A DNA stretch of 44,254 bases from a virus. The stretch covers positions 1 through 44,254 of IMG/VR virus record IMGVR_UViG_3300008117_006598, one strand, 5' to 3'. The notes beneath the pieces were generated by a model. That model searched no databases, was not told where the DNA came from, and was given only the letters and a program-made list of their open reading frames with translations. Below, piece by piece: positions 8,475 through 18,600 of the stretch. Numbering within the stretch: the first letter of the stretch is position 1; every line of letters begins with the position of its first letter. A program made the translations under genes and the position numbers.

Positions 8475-9228
8475 TAAAAATCTCCATAAAATTATTTTTA
8501 TCCAACATGTGAAAATCTAAATCTTTTACGATTATGTATTTAGGTTTCTCTTGATCCAGAATAACTTTGTATTCTGTTTCAGTCAATCTTTCAATCTTAG
8601 TTCTTTCACTAACATGAATTAAATTCCACGGAATAAAATGTTTTTTATTTTCTATATGACCATTTAATATTCTATTTGCAATAGCGAACGCATGATCATT
8701 TCTATAAGTCGTAGACCACATTCCATGTAAATCTATGTAATGTTTATAATTTTCTTGAACCATTTTAACACATTCAAAAAATAATTTTACTCTTTGTGTT
8801 TTTCTAAAAAAGAACACTGTTGCCCACAAAGTGTTAAATCCTGTAGGACTTATAAATTCTTGTGGTTCATTAGGATACATCAAAAAGCCTGTCGTATTAT
8901 GTATGCAATAATCTTCATAAAAAGAAAACACATTATTTAATTTATTTGAGTTAATTACATAATCAACATCTAACAATAAAGTCTCATCATATGGACTTAA
9001 CTCATATGCGTGATATCTACCTTTGTTATACCAAACTTTATTATGTTTGGAGTTAGTATCATCTTTATTAAAATAAACTATATTATCAAATTTTAAGTCA
9101 GTTGGTTGATCTGTTACTAAAGTGCAGGGTAATCCTAAGAACCTGTTTACTCTATTAGCAGTAATGTGAGCCATTTTAACATAATCAACTTCACTATTGT
9201 TAAATGCAAAAAGTAGGACACCTTTCAT
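8467..9228 (-). CDS. Glycosyltransferase-like protein (GT-A type), paralogue of its neighbour
   Basis: A 253-aa protein. It opens with GVLLFAFNNSEVDYVKMAH, has TLVTDQPTDLKFD at the second strand, and then ETLLLDVDYVIN with a clear DXD motif (DVD) near residue 88. The RNDHAFAIANRILNG block matches the D..AxAIA block of the 265-aa neighbour, so the pair arose by duplication. No membrane segment or signal peptide is visible, so it is probably cytoplasmic. It overlaps the 101-aa gene upstream by 4 nt and the 265-aa gene downstream by 8 nt. The sugar and acceptor are unknown. Confidence 0.65.
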   Translation of the reverse strand: MKGVLLFAFNNSEVDYVKMAHITANRVNRFLGLPCTLVTDQPTDLKFDNIVYFNKDDTNSKHNKVWYNKGRYHAYELSPYDETLLLDVDYVINSNKLNNVFSFYEDYCIHNTTGFLMYPNEPQEFISPTGFNTLWATVFFFRKTQRVKLFFECVKMVQENYKHYIDLHGMWSTTYRNDHAFAIANRILNGHIENKKHFIPWNLIHVSERTKIERLTETEYKVILDQEKPKYIIVKDLDFHMLDKNNFMEIFNE

Positions 9229-9530
9229 CGTTTATTTCTTAATTCTTCCCATTCTTGATGCCATTCTTCCATAACTTCGTAGTAGATATCAAGTGCTTTT
9301 TGAAATAATTCGGCTCTGTCAACTTTGACTGGGTTCTCATTCAAATCTAACAAAATAAATTTTTTTGATGCTCCCGAAACCAATAATGATAGTAGTGGTT
9401 GATCAGCTTTCCAAAGTCCCCCTTGGTTAGCAAAAATAAGTTTACTTTGATATTTTTCTTTAAGGTAATGTTTAGCTAGATTATGATCAAACCTAGCCTT
9501 TACTTGAGTTTTTAATAAATCTACGTTCAT
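9225..9530 (-). CDS. Small protein of unknown function, first gene of the glycosyltransferase/radical-SAM unit
   Basis: A 101-aa protein with no recognised family. A mixed N-terminal half contains LIFANQGGLWKADQPLL and a strand FILLDLNENPVKVD. The C-terminal half is a long charged helix ending in EEWHQEWEELRNKR. The ATG at 9530 lies only 5 nt downstream of a late-promoter-like TCTAAATA element (9536-9543) with no visible ribosome-binding site, so the mRNA may be leaderless. The stop overlaps the start of the next gene by 4 nt. Position suggests co-expression with the glycosyltransferases and, further on, the radical-SAM genes. Confidence 0.7.
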   Translation of the reverse strand: MNVDLLKTQVKARFDHNLAKHYLKEKYQSKLIFANQGGLWKADQPLLSLLVSGASKKFILLDLNENPVKVDRAELFQKALDIYYEVMEEWHQEWEELRNKR

Positions 9531-9535
9531 TTAAA

Positions 9536-9543
9536 TATTTAGA
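9536..9543 (-). promoter_or_regulatory. Late-promoter-like element TCTAAATA
   Basis: On the minus strand the bases read TCTAAATA, close to the T4 late-promoter element TATAAATA read by the gp55-type sigma factor that is encoded in this window. It lies in the only gap between the tail block and the glycosyltransferase/radical-SAM unit. The gap to the ATG at 9530 is 5 nt. With T4 spacing, transcription would start at or next to the ATG. A single short match is weak evidence, but location and recurrence support it. Confidence 0.45.
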
Positions 9544-9564
9544 ACGCAGATTGGACAAAGAAAA

Positions 9565-10569
9565 TTAACTTCCTGTAACGCTTCCTGTCACGTTTACAGT
9601 ACCCCAGGTGTTATTGATATATGATGTGCCGGGAGGTCTTAATGAGAGGGTTACTGTTGAATTAGTCCCTGCTGTTCCTTTGGTAGTGCCTCCGCCGTTT
9701 GGAATTTCATCCCATAAAGTTGTAATAGTTATAATACTACCTATATCTCCGTTCGTTCCCTGTGTTCCATTTGTTTTTACTTTAACACTTATAAGACTTG
9801 ACAAATAACCTGCAGGCCCAACTGTAGCTGTTTGTTTAAAAATTTCTTGATCCGTTGACGTTAATCCATAATAACCTTTGTCTTTAGCTAAGGTCGTTGG
9901 TGTACCTGAACCACCAACTTTAGTTACACCATCGTATACAACCTCAGCAATAGTCACTGTGCCTGAATTAGTGCTACTTATGACAATTGTGCCACATGCT
10001 GCTGCTAGTTTGTTCCATAAATCATTTACATTGGTGCCGGTTGGATGAGAAAAAGTCAGTGCAATTTGCCCGCCTGCATTAAAAAAGTACCTTGCTGCAT
10101 TACCGTTTTGAAAAGTAATTGTATGTGTAAATGTAATTGCGTTCGTCCAAGAAGTAGCCCTTGCAGTAGTAGTGGTTGATGAGGTTCCTTGAGCAGCAAT
10201 ATTATTTCTGTTTGTATAAATTGTTTTTAAATTGTTTGCAAAAATTGATACAGGATTAGCTCCTGTTGTCATTGAGGCAGAAATAAGCTCGTATTGTGCT
10301 GCTGTAGGCATTTCTGTAACTGTGCTACCTTGATGATTAGCTAAAGCAATAATATTATTTCTAAGATTATTCCAATCATCAGGACCAACTTTTGTAATCG
10401 TGTTGACATTTTGTACCGGTACTTGACCCACAGCACCTTGACCAACTCCTCCGCGTCCATTACCGGTTGCAAGCACTGCATTTAAAGTATTTGCGATTGC
10501 GGTTGTAGATGGTCCTACTAAATCGTTAAAATCTGAAGCTTGTATTAGTCCATACTGTTGATAAGTCAT
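9565..10569 (-). CDS. Tail-fibre-like virion structural protein
   Basis: A 334-aa protein rich in Thr, Gly, Asn and Ser. Two N-terminal helical repeats carry the D-x-N-x-L pattern (ASDFNDLVGP and GPDDWNNLRNNI), each about 60 residues before a beta-rich part. The C-terminal two thirds look like a beta-structured fibre/receptor-type domain, with NAARYFFNAGGQIALTF near the middle. Such proteins are frequent in the tail-fibre region of T4-like marine phages, where they decorate or extend the baseplate. A near-perfect ribosome-binding site (AAGGAG) lies 6 nt before the ATG. It is 10 nt downstream of the 410-aa fibre gene. The exact virion position cannot be told from the sequence. Confidence 0.65.
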   Translation of the reverse strand: MTYQQYGLIQASDFNDLVGPSTTAIANTLNAVLATGNGRGGVGQGAVGQVPVQNVNTITKVGPDDWNNLRNNIIALANHQGSTVTEMPTAAQYELISASMTTGANPVSIFANNLKTIYTNRNNIAAQGTSSTTTTARATSWTNAITFTHTITFQNGNAARYFFNAGGQIALTFSHPTGTNVNDLWNKLAAACGTIVISSTNSGTVTIAEVVYDGVTKVGGSGTPTTLAKDKGYYGLTSTDQEIFKQTATVGPAGYLSSLISVKVKTNGTQGTNGDIGSIITITTLWDEIPNGGGTTKGTAGTNSTVTLSLRPPGTSYINNTWGTVNVTGSVTGS

Positions 10570-10579
10570 AATTATCTCC

Positions 10580-11812
10580 TTATTTAATTATGACAATAGC
10601 AGTAACCTCACCTATATCATCAGTGGTTTTTGTTGTAAGACTTCTACCAATGACATTAAAAGATGATGCTTCTCCGTCTTTTGCTGCTCTTGCAATGCCT
10701 TTGCCAGCACTGACTAGACGGTCACCCTTTTTAACTTTGCCTTTTACTTTTACAGGAACACGCCCGCTAATAGCAACAGCTGGATGAGTATTGTCTGATC
10801 CTGCTCTACTATTCATCATATACGCAGCAGAGGTGCTTATTACTCCAAACACGTTATTACTCAATTCATCAATAACAGCAGTAATTTCAGCAACACCTCC
10901 TAATTCAACTACAGTTCCTGCTTCGTAAGGTTGATCAGATTCAAAACGCTCTGCTAAGTCAGCATATGTTGCTTCTAATCTAGCTCCTGGACCTAACGCC
11001 CATAAACCTGTAATATTTCCACCACCTGCTAGTTCCGTTGTTTCTACTTTAGTAGGTTTAATATTCCCAGTGAATTGTGATACTCCGTTTGATCCTGTTA
11101 GATAATTAAAAACGTTTGCATTAGTATATGTGCCAGCTGGCTGAAATGATTGTCCATTTGCGTACATATAGTTGTCGCACATAATCCCGTAAGCAAGACT
11201 CGCATTACCAACTGCTGACGGAAATTTTATGTTGCCAGTTTGAATATTCCAAGCCAATCCTGAAGAATTTCCTTGCATGGTCCATGTTCCGACCATCGTT
11301 CCTCCTGTAGTGGGGTCTCCAGTTGAGATCGAAGTACACGGATTTAGTGATCCTATTCTTGCTACAACCAAATTAGCGTTTGCTGCATATAAATTACCAG
11401 TTACATTAGCATTGGCCGTTGTAGTTAAAATTCCAACAGTCAAATAATTATTAGAAGTAATATTGTTAGCAATTATATTTCCTGTTGCATTTATGTTAGC
11501 TAATGTAGCATTACCTGCTGCAGTTGTAGAAGTTAGTGTCAACCAATTACTTGCAACTAGCGTGCCGTCAACTGGGCATACGCACAGTGTATTTGTTGTA
11601 GTATTAAACCAAAGTTGCCCTCTAAGAGGATTAGGAGGTGGGCTAGCACTCGCATAACTTTCTAATTGTCTTACAAAGTTTGTATCTAAAACTTGTCCAT
11701 AACTAGATTTATTTCTTCCAGGTAACCCTAGACTTGTGCTTGTGGTATTGATGGTACCATCCTGTATTGTTGTCAGTACGTTACCATCACTTCTAATAAT
11801 TGTATATGCCAT
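10580..11812 (-). CDS. Tail fibre protein with C-terminal beta module
   Basis: A 410-aa protein. The N-terminus has the pattern seen in marine T4-like tail fibres: YGQVLDTNFVRQLESYA then PPPNPLRGQLWFNTTTN, likely the baseplate-attachment part. Residues about 95-160 are Asn/Ala/Thr-rich beta repeats (GNATLANINATGN-type). The C-terminal 130 residues begin at LEATYADLAERFESDQPYE and include VFGVISTSAAYMMNS and VAISGRVPVKVKGKVKKGD, a conserved fibre-end module related to autoproteolytic or chaperone-like tail domains. Function: host recognition or fibre assembly, by family analogy. The ATG at 11812 is 29 nt downstream of a GATAAATA late-promoter element. Confidence 0.75.
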   Translation of the reverse strand: MAYTIIRSDGNVLTTIQDGTINTTSTSLGLPGRNKSSYGQVLDTNFVRQLESYASASPPPNPLRGQLWFNTTTNTLCVCPVDGTLVASNWLTLTSTTAAGNATLANINATGNIIANNITSNNYLTVGILTTTANANVTGNLYAANANLVVARIGSLNPCTSISTGDPTTGGTMVGTWTMQGNSSGLAWNIQTGNIKFPSAVGNASLAYGIMCDNYMYANGQSFQPAGTYTNANVFNYLTGSNGVSQFTGNIKPTKVETTELAGGGNITGLWALGPGARLEATYADLAERFESDQPYEAGTVVELGGVAEITAVIDELSNNVFGVISTSAAYMMNSRAGSDNTHPAVAISGRVPVKVKGKVKKGDRLVSAGKGIARAAKDGEASSFNVIGRSLTTKTTDDIGEVTAIVIIK

Positions 11813-11841
11813 TGTTTTGCTCCGTTTTCCTAAATTTTAAG

Positions 11842-11849
11842 TATTTATC
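11842..11849 (-). promoter_or_regulatory. Late-promoter-like element GATAAATA
   Basis: Minus-strand GATAAATA lies in the 37-nt gap between the 206-aa gene and the 410-aa fibre gene, 29 nt before the fibre ATG at 11812. One mismatch from T4 TATAAATA. It is one of four identical elements found directly before structural genes in this window. Confidence 0.5.
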
Positions 11850-12470
11850 TTATATGGTATTGAGGTTTGTTAAACTTTGAATTCGGATTGTATAGTCAAT
11901 CTGGATTTGTCTGTTTAAGCTTTTCTGAACTGGGTGAAAAATAACATGGGTAAGCAGTCTAGTTTGGTCGTTACCTGCTGTATCAGTTCCATAGTCAGCT
12001 AAAATACCTATTTCGTCAAAAGTGTATGTCGATTCTAATTGAGTTCCATTATCAAATGCGGTTTGCCCTGCTGGTTCACCATAATCTAATAAACACTGAA
12101 TTAATACATCACTGTACACTTTCCCTATAACGTGTGAAACAATCATTTTGTTTCTTGCCGGATCAGTATTTAACACATTAGTATCGTCTACAATCTTCTC
12201 ATATGTCTGATTGTACAATGCTGCATTTTGTCCCGTTGTGTTTGGGGGCAAATACGTAATGATTCCTGTGCTATCAATACTAGCACCTCCATTTCCAAAT
12301 GCCATTTTGTAAATTGATCCGTATCCCCTACTGCTTAATGAGTCGGCCATAGCTTCTGAAATGTTTTCATAATGAATTGCATTCTTTTTATCTACAAATA
12401 TTTCTCCAGACGCAGGATCATAGATTTTTAAAAAACCCTCAACTTTTAACTGATAATTTATTATAGACAT
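11850..12470 (-). CDS. Virion structural protein of T4-like marine phages
   Basis: A 206-aa protein. The opening FLKIYDPASGEIFVDKKNAIH is a pattern I associate with structural proteins of marine T4-like phages. It is followed by MADSLSSRGYGSIYKMAFGNG and a beta-rich part with YTFDEIGILADYG and LLTHVIFHPV. The N-terminal motif is shared with the 48-aa protein encoded just upstream. Probably a tail or baseplate component, given its position between the giant tail gene and the fibres. The precise role is unknown. The ATG overlaps the stop of the 48-aa gene by one base (TAATG), so the pair is translationally coupled. Confidence 0.7.
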   Translation of the reverse strand: MSIINYQLKVEGFLKIYDPASGEIFVDKKNAIHYENISEAMADSLSSRGYGSIYKMAFGNGGASIDSTGIITYLPPNTTGQNAALYNQTYEKIVDDTNVLNTDPARNKMIVSHVIGKVYSDVLIQCLLDYGEPAGQTAFDNGTQLESTYTFDEIGILADYGTDTAGNDQTRLLTHVIFHPVQKSLNRQIQIDYTIRIQSLTNLNTI

Positions 12471-12616
12471 TAATCGTCACCCCGTTTTTGCAGTAGTATT
12501 TCGTCCGTGTTAGGGTCAAAAATCTTAATTACAGAACTTAAAATAAATCCAGTTTTCTCATCTGGTTTAGGTTCTGGTTTTTCCGCATTTTCAACTTTAT
12601 TTTTGTTATCCATCAT
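12470..12616 (-). CDS. Short (48-aa) protein paired with the 206-aa structural protein
   Basis: A small frame starting with two consecutive Met codons (12616 and 12613). An acidic/proline-rich start (VENAEKPEPKPDEKTG) leads to VIKIFDPNTDEILLQKRGDD. This end matches the opening motif of the next gene (x-K-I-x-D-P-x-x-x-E-I-x-x-x-K). The stop overlaps the next ATG by one base. The shared motif, the coupling, and a late-promoter element just upstream argue that it is real. It may be a duplicated, shortened relative of its neighbour. There is no clear ribosome-binding site, and the predicted transcript would begin at or next to the start codon. Confidence 0.7.
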   Translation of the reverse strand: MMDNKNKVENAEKPEPKPDEKTGFILSSVIKIFDPNTDEILLQKRGDD

Positions 12617-12622
12617 AGTATA

Positions 12623-12630
12623 TATTTATC
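12623..12630 (-). promoter_or_regulatory. Late-promoter-like element GATAAATA
   Basis: Minus-strand GATAAATA between the giant gene (stop at 12640) and the 48-aa gene. The gap to the first ATG (12616) is 6 nt, so with T4 late-promoter spacing the transcript would start at the ATG. Identical to the elements at 11842, 31914 and 39243. Confidence 0.5.
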
Positions 12631-12639
12631 TTTCATTTT

Positions 12640-15600
12640 TTAATCATTTTTAAGAAAATTAGCTGGCACCGATGTGCTTAACTGCAGCGGATCTCCATCT
12701 ACTGTGTAATTTTCTGTGTTCCATGTCTTGTTGTAGAAGAATGGGTCCAAAACATCTTTTGCGGACAAGCTGTAGACGTTTGAATATACAGGATGTTCAT
12801 TTAAAACCGCAGTACCATCAACTCCCCTATGAAGCCCTGATAAGGTGTTATTTTGATAATCTACGTTATTAAACATAATTTTTTCCCCATTTATAAGCAC
12901 AGAATTTCCAAAACGTATCGTAACCTGCAAATTATTACTTAAACTTACATTGTTAATTAAAATTATCTGCGTTACAGAATTAGTAGTAGTTATGTAATAA
13001 TCATCTGCACTTAAATTTACATTAGTAGTTAAATTAAGCACAGATACCTCTTTAATGTCTTTTACATTATAATTTAAATTAGTGTAATATCTTTGTTTAG
13101 TTTGATCAAATAATGCTACTTGATTTAGAGTGGTAAGATCAACTAAATGTTCTACTTCTTTTACATAAATTTTTGTATCTGTTGTATACAACGGTCTTTC
13201 TAACCAAGTTCTGTTTCTAAAATTACTATTGTAGACCGCTCCTTGACCCTTGCGATTAACTATCATAGTGTACCAAAGCTCATTGGGAGTTGGAGAAGGC
13301 ATATAACTTGTAACTAAAACCACATCTCCTACATTTATACGTGTCATAATGCTAAGTTTATTGTTTGGTTGACTGATTCTTAAATTATTTGAAGTAACCT
13401 TAGTCCCATTTACTGTTACAAATAATCTTTCTACATCAACAATATCAAAAGATGGTTGATTTATTGTAAATGTAGTTGCATTTTTCCAAATAAAACCTCC
13501 GCCTGAAATTCCTGAATCAAAATAAGGGCCATACGTGTTACCTATAACCGGATATGCTAAATCAAAATCTAAATAAAGTTCAAAAGGATAGTAAGTAATT
13601 GCACTTTCAACATACGTTGGTAATGGTTTAACATAGAAAACGTTATTATTAATTTGAGACATATTACGAACACCGTCTATGAGAACTGCATCTTTGGCTA
13701 TTAAGTTAGGATTTACTATCGTAGTTACAACTATAGGAGTTGAAGGTGTGTTTATATAATTAATAGGAGTGACCTGTAAAGTATTAGAAAAGTCTGTTAC
13801 AAAAGACTGTGCATAGGTGTCATTAAATGTAGTGATACTAACAATATTGTTTACACTTAACGAAGAAATAATAGTTAACACACTGCCTGATATAGTATAA
13901 TTTACACCATATCTTTGCCTTACGCCATTAATTTCTACAATAGAATTTGTAATATTATCTCCGCCCATTGAATTAGTGAGAGTAAAAGTTGCGGGACCAC
14001 TGACATATCTAAAAGTTTGAGTTTCTGGAATACAATATTGATATGAGTGAGATATATCTTCGGTAGCACCAAATATAGCAAAACTTACAAAATCACTACT
14101 TAAGTTAATTGACTTTTGAAACACTATTTTTATTGAGCCAGATTGATTTGGTTCTAAAATATAGTCAACATTAAGAGTTTGTTTAACTGAATTTAAAAAC
14201 ACTATTGAGTACAAATAAGCATCACTATTAAATGGGTAATTGGTGTTTATAAATCTTCTATTAATAGCTAAATCTAGTTGTAGTGGGTAAGAATCTGATG
14301 TGCCTTTAACTTGTTGATTACCACTTCCTATCTCATATACTTCAACATAAAGTGATTCTGTTGAAGAAATAGGTCCTACTAACTGGACTGTTTTATTGAC
14401 CCAATCTATTTTTGAAATTTTTAATGAACCTGTAGTTGGAGCTAAAGGTATAGTTTCATATATTCTTGATCCTCTTCCTGTTGAATTGTTAACTATGTAT
14501 AAAGCTAATTTTGTAGGATAATCAACTAAATTTTTGAAAGAGAACGACAAGTTGTTATCCAATCTTACAAAAGCACTAGCTACTTTAAAACCAAAATGTT
14601 CATAAGTTGTTGGATCCCATAGAGATCCGGCAGAAGTTTTTATAGTCATTGATAAATTATCGTAAACTACAGCTGGAATCATTTCTTCTGGACCATAACC
14701 AGATAAAAAGTTATCCCCCTTTACTTCATAAATTGGAACTAATGAATTTATTAAAGAAACATTTTCCCAAGTACTTATATCCTTACTTCTTAAAATTGTT
14801 GAGTTTTCACCTACAACGATAAAATACGTACCATCATACGAAATTTGATTTAAATTTTGATTTGTTATTGGGTTTAATGTAAACCATTGTTTGCCCTCGC
14901 CACTATATAATATATTTCCATTATCACCAACTACTACAAATGTGCCGTTTGCATAAATTCCATAATTTATATTAAATGAAACATTACCGAGGATTTCAGC
15001 CTGAAACCAGTTAGTTCCATTATTTGACCAATATATTTGTGCATTTTCTCCGGCTGCTACTATAGTTGTCAATGAGCTACAAACAGTGTTAAACTTAGCA
15101 TCAAACTTAATATCTACTTTACTCCAACTATTTCCTTCAAAACCAAGCAACACTCTAGCACGATTTTCTATAAGAGGATACGCAGTACCTGCGTCAGCTA
15201 TAACTTCTAAACCATATCCAACAGCAATAAATCCTTGGTACGTCGGTAAAATTCCATTTACAAACGTCACTGATTTTATTGAATTTGGTAATTGACTACC
15301 GAACGAAAATTGGGTGTTCCATTCGGTAGCATTTGCACTTAAAATTATAGTTTCACCGACTGCAATGTATAAATCATTATAATAGGTTGACGAATTCAAT
15401 ATTTCCTGAGGTGCCCCAACCGAAAGTGTATCATAACCACCTATGTCGTAATACCCGTCATCAAAAACTGTGTACTCACCTGTGCTTACCCAGCTATAAC
15501 CGTCATAGCTAATAAGAATGGGGCTAGGAGCATTTAATGAGGTTATTATATAATAAGATCCTGAATAATTTATATCGGTTACTTGCAAAGATTGTGGGCT

Positions 15601-18600
15601 TATCTTTTTCCAAGTCCAATTTTTGCCGTCTGTGCTATATAATGCTATAGAATACTCAGGTGTATTACCGACCGCTATATATTTTACCCCATCGAATACT
15701 ATGCTCTTAATGTCAATGTCTTTAGGGTAGAACTTTTCACCTTTCAATAATACATCAAATTCATAATCTTCGTCAAACTTGTTAGATAAAAAAGTGCTAT
15801 TAGGGTATTCCAGTCCTGACATAAGAAGTGGTAAATTTTTACCTGGCATGTCTATAGTAGGCTGATAATATGTAACAATTCTATCTAATGCGTTAATTTC
15901 ATCAAAATCACTAGCTAAAAATTCCCATTTTGTAATGTCAAAAGTAGAGTCTGTGTTTGATTCTATGCAACGATACAATTTATTATTGTAGGCAACTAAA
16001 GATGCTCCTCCAGCACCACGCAACGGTTCTGGTAAAAATCCTAAACTACCAGAATTAAAAATAAACGGATTGCTTACCGTATTTTTCACAGGATTTAATT
16101 CTTGATAATCAGTGTATAATTTCAATTGTGTGGTGTTTATAGGCTCTACAAAATATTGGTCAAAAGCTTTTGTGCAAATTCCATCAAGTCTATAAAAAAT
16201 AATTTCGCCTAAATAGGCAAATGTTATTGTAATTATTAAATCATTAGTTGGTGTGGTTCCACCTAGCAAGTTACCTGGAATTGTTATGATGTCGCCTGTG
16301 CTGTATATAGAACCGTAATCTTTGATATCGATTGAATACTTATTTTCAACAATAACTCCATTAAATGTTGGACTTGTTACCCAAATTATTGCGCCACCTG
16401 AACCTGATGTATCATATACATACGGAGATGTTAAATTAGTTAAATTATAAAAGTATAATTGCTTTTTATAAAGATTACCAGGTGACAATGAACTATTATT
16501 ATAATTAACTGTAATAGTCACTTCTAAGGTAGTTGGATCTGTACTTACTCCTGTTACCGGTAAAGTAGCACCCTGTAAGCTTGTGTTGTAAACCACTGGA
16601 GGCAATCCTTCAACATAAATGCTTTCTATTGCTCCTGCAAAATTTACACTTTGCACGCTAATTACCGCATTGTTTAAAGGAGTGGTTCCACCTAAATCAG
16701 TTCCCGAAATAGTAATTATGTCATTAGGTTGATAATTAATACCTGCACTGTTTATAGATGCTGTGTAAATGCCGTACTGTGGGCCATCTGACCAAACAAA
16801 CGGAGGATTATTTGCTCCACCGTAAACCCAGTTGTAAACATTAAACACTGCGCCTGTGCCTAAATTATTAGTTGTACCAGTTAGACCTATAAATTCTATT
16901 GACTCTGCTAACTGATTTCCTATACTTGCGTCGTTACCAGAACTGTTGTATCTCTGTATGTAAAACTGATTGGGTTGCCATTCTTGTACAATTGGTTTGT
17001 AAGACGTTCTATCAAATTTTAATTTAGGTATAATCTGTCTAGTTGGCGTATTACTTGAGATTGGAATTAATCTTGCACTAATATTAAAACTATGATTTTG
17101 GCTGGCAGAGCTTTCCACCAAAACTACTCTATGAACATCATTAATTGCATTTATTTTTGAAGTATACAATGCTGTTGCAACTAAAGTATTTTTATTTTGT
17201 TCTGTAATAATCGGAGAAGTTAAACCATATTCTATTAATCTCACATAATAAAAAGCTTTATCGACTAATCCTAAAATAGTAGATACATTATCCTCTTTTT
17301 TATATTGAATTAAATCCCCTGTTACAAATAAGAAAATAGGAATATTAATTGTGTTATTACTAAAATTGATGTCTGAGGAGTTAAAGTAATGCAATATAGA
17401 GGGTTCTACAACAATCTCAGGCAAAACCTTATACCCTTCACCGGGATTTAATACAGTAACTCCTATTACCTTATCTCCAGACATTTCTGCTTGTAATGCA
17501 GCCTGCACTTTTGGTGCTGGATATATTGATGTATCTATTCTTGTTACAATGTTTGGTGGTTCTGTGTACCCGCGAGCTGTGTCTAGCACTGACACTGCAG
17601 GAAGATCAATATATACATTTGTGTTTGGTATATGATCTGCGACATTGCTATCATATGCCCCTCTGGTCAGTCCTGTTAATATTCCTTTATCTCTGTCAAC
17701 GTTCGTGTACCCTATAAATTCATCGTCTATCTTAATTACACCTACTGCAGGGTATCCAAATGCATTATCAACAACGATATAAGTTGTGGCTATCGGTACG
17801 TATTCTTTTAATTTGCCAATAACATAATTATTAGAATTTAAAAGTTTAATTCCGTAATTGTTATACCACTGATTATATTCATACTTTTTCCATACAGGAT
17901 CATCTGAATTATATTGTGAAGGAGAAGAACTTTCACCAAATACAAGCTCAGGAGTAATAAACGTATCTTGATTGCTATTCCATTGAGCTGGTAAATCAAA
18001 ATCTGTTATATTACCATCATACAAATCAGTTCGTGAATATTTTAAGCTAAATTCTTTTAATTTTACTCTGTAAGGTTTAACTTCATTTATATAACCTAAA
18101 AGAAAATCTTCGTTGTCACGTTGGAAATTTTTACTCTGTACTAATTCTCTTAAGGTGTGCTCTACATCTAAAAATGAAGTTTTATTTAACCAAGGAAGAT
18201 AATTACCAAATTCGTCGCTTTCAGTTAAAATGTAATTAAACATTAAAATAAGACTCTTATTTCTGTGAATTTGTAAATCTTCTGTATAAACTTCTTCGTT
18301 AAGACCTCTTACGATATTAAATGTTTCTTGTGAAGGGAAATAATCAAAAGGTGTAGAATCAAAGAAGGTATCACCGAAACCAAATCCTCCTTCAGAGTAA
18401 TCATAAAGGGAACTTTTAATTTGTATTGTTCCTTCCTGTAACCCAATTCTTTCCCAATTCGCATCATTGTAGATATATACCTCACGTTTACCGTTACTGT
18501 TAGATTGTACTCCAACAATCATATTGGAATAAGGACTTAGTTTTTCTAAATCATAATATTTTTCAACTTCCATGTCAGTTTTGGTGGAATCATTGTAACC

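Noticed and set aside
10581-10588. ATTAAATA on the minus strand before the 334-aa fibre gene as a late promoter
   Set aside because: It lies in the last codons of the preceding gene and differs at two positions from TATAAATA. The gene also has a strong ribosome-binding site and may be co-transcribed.
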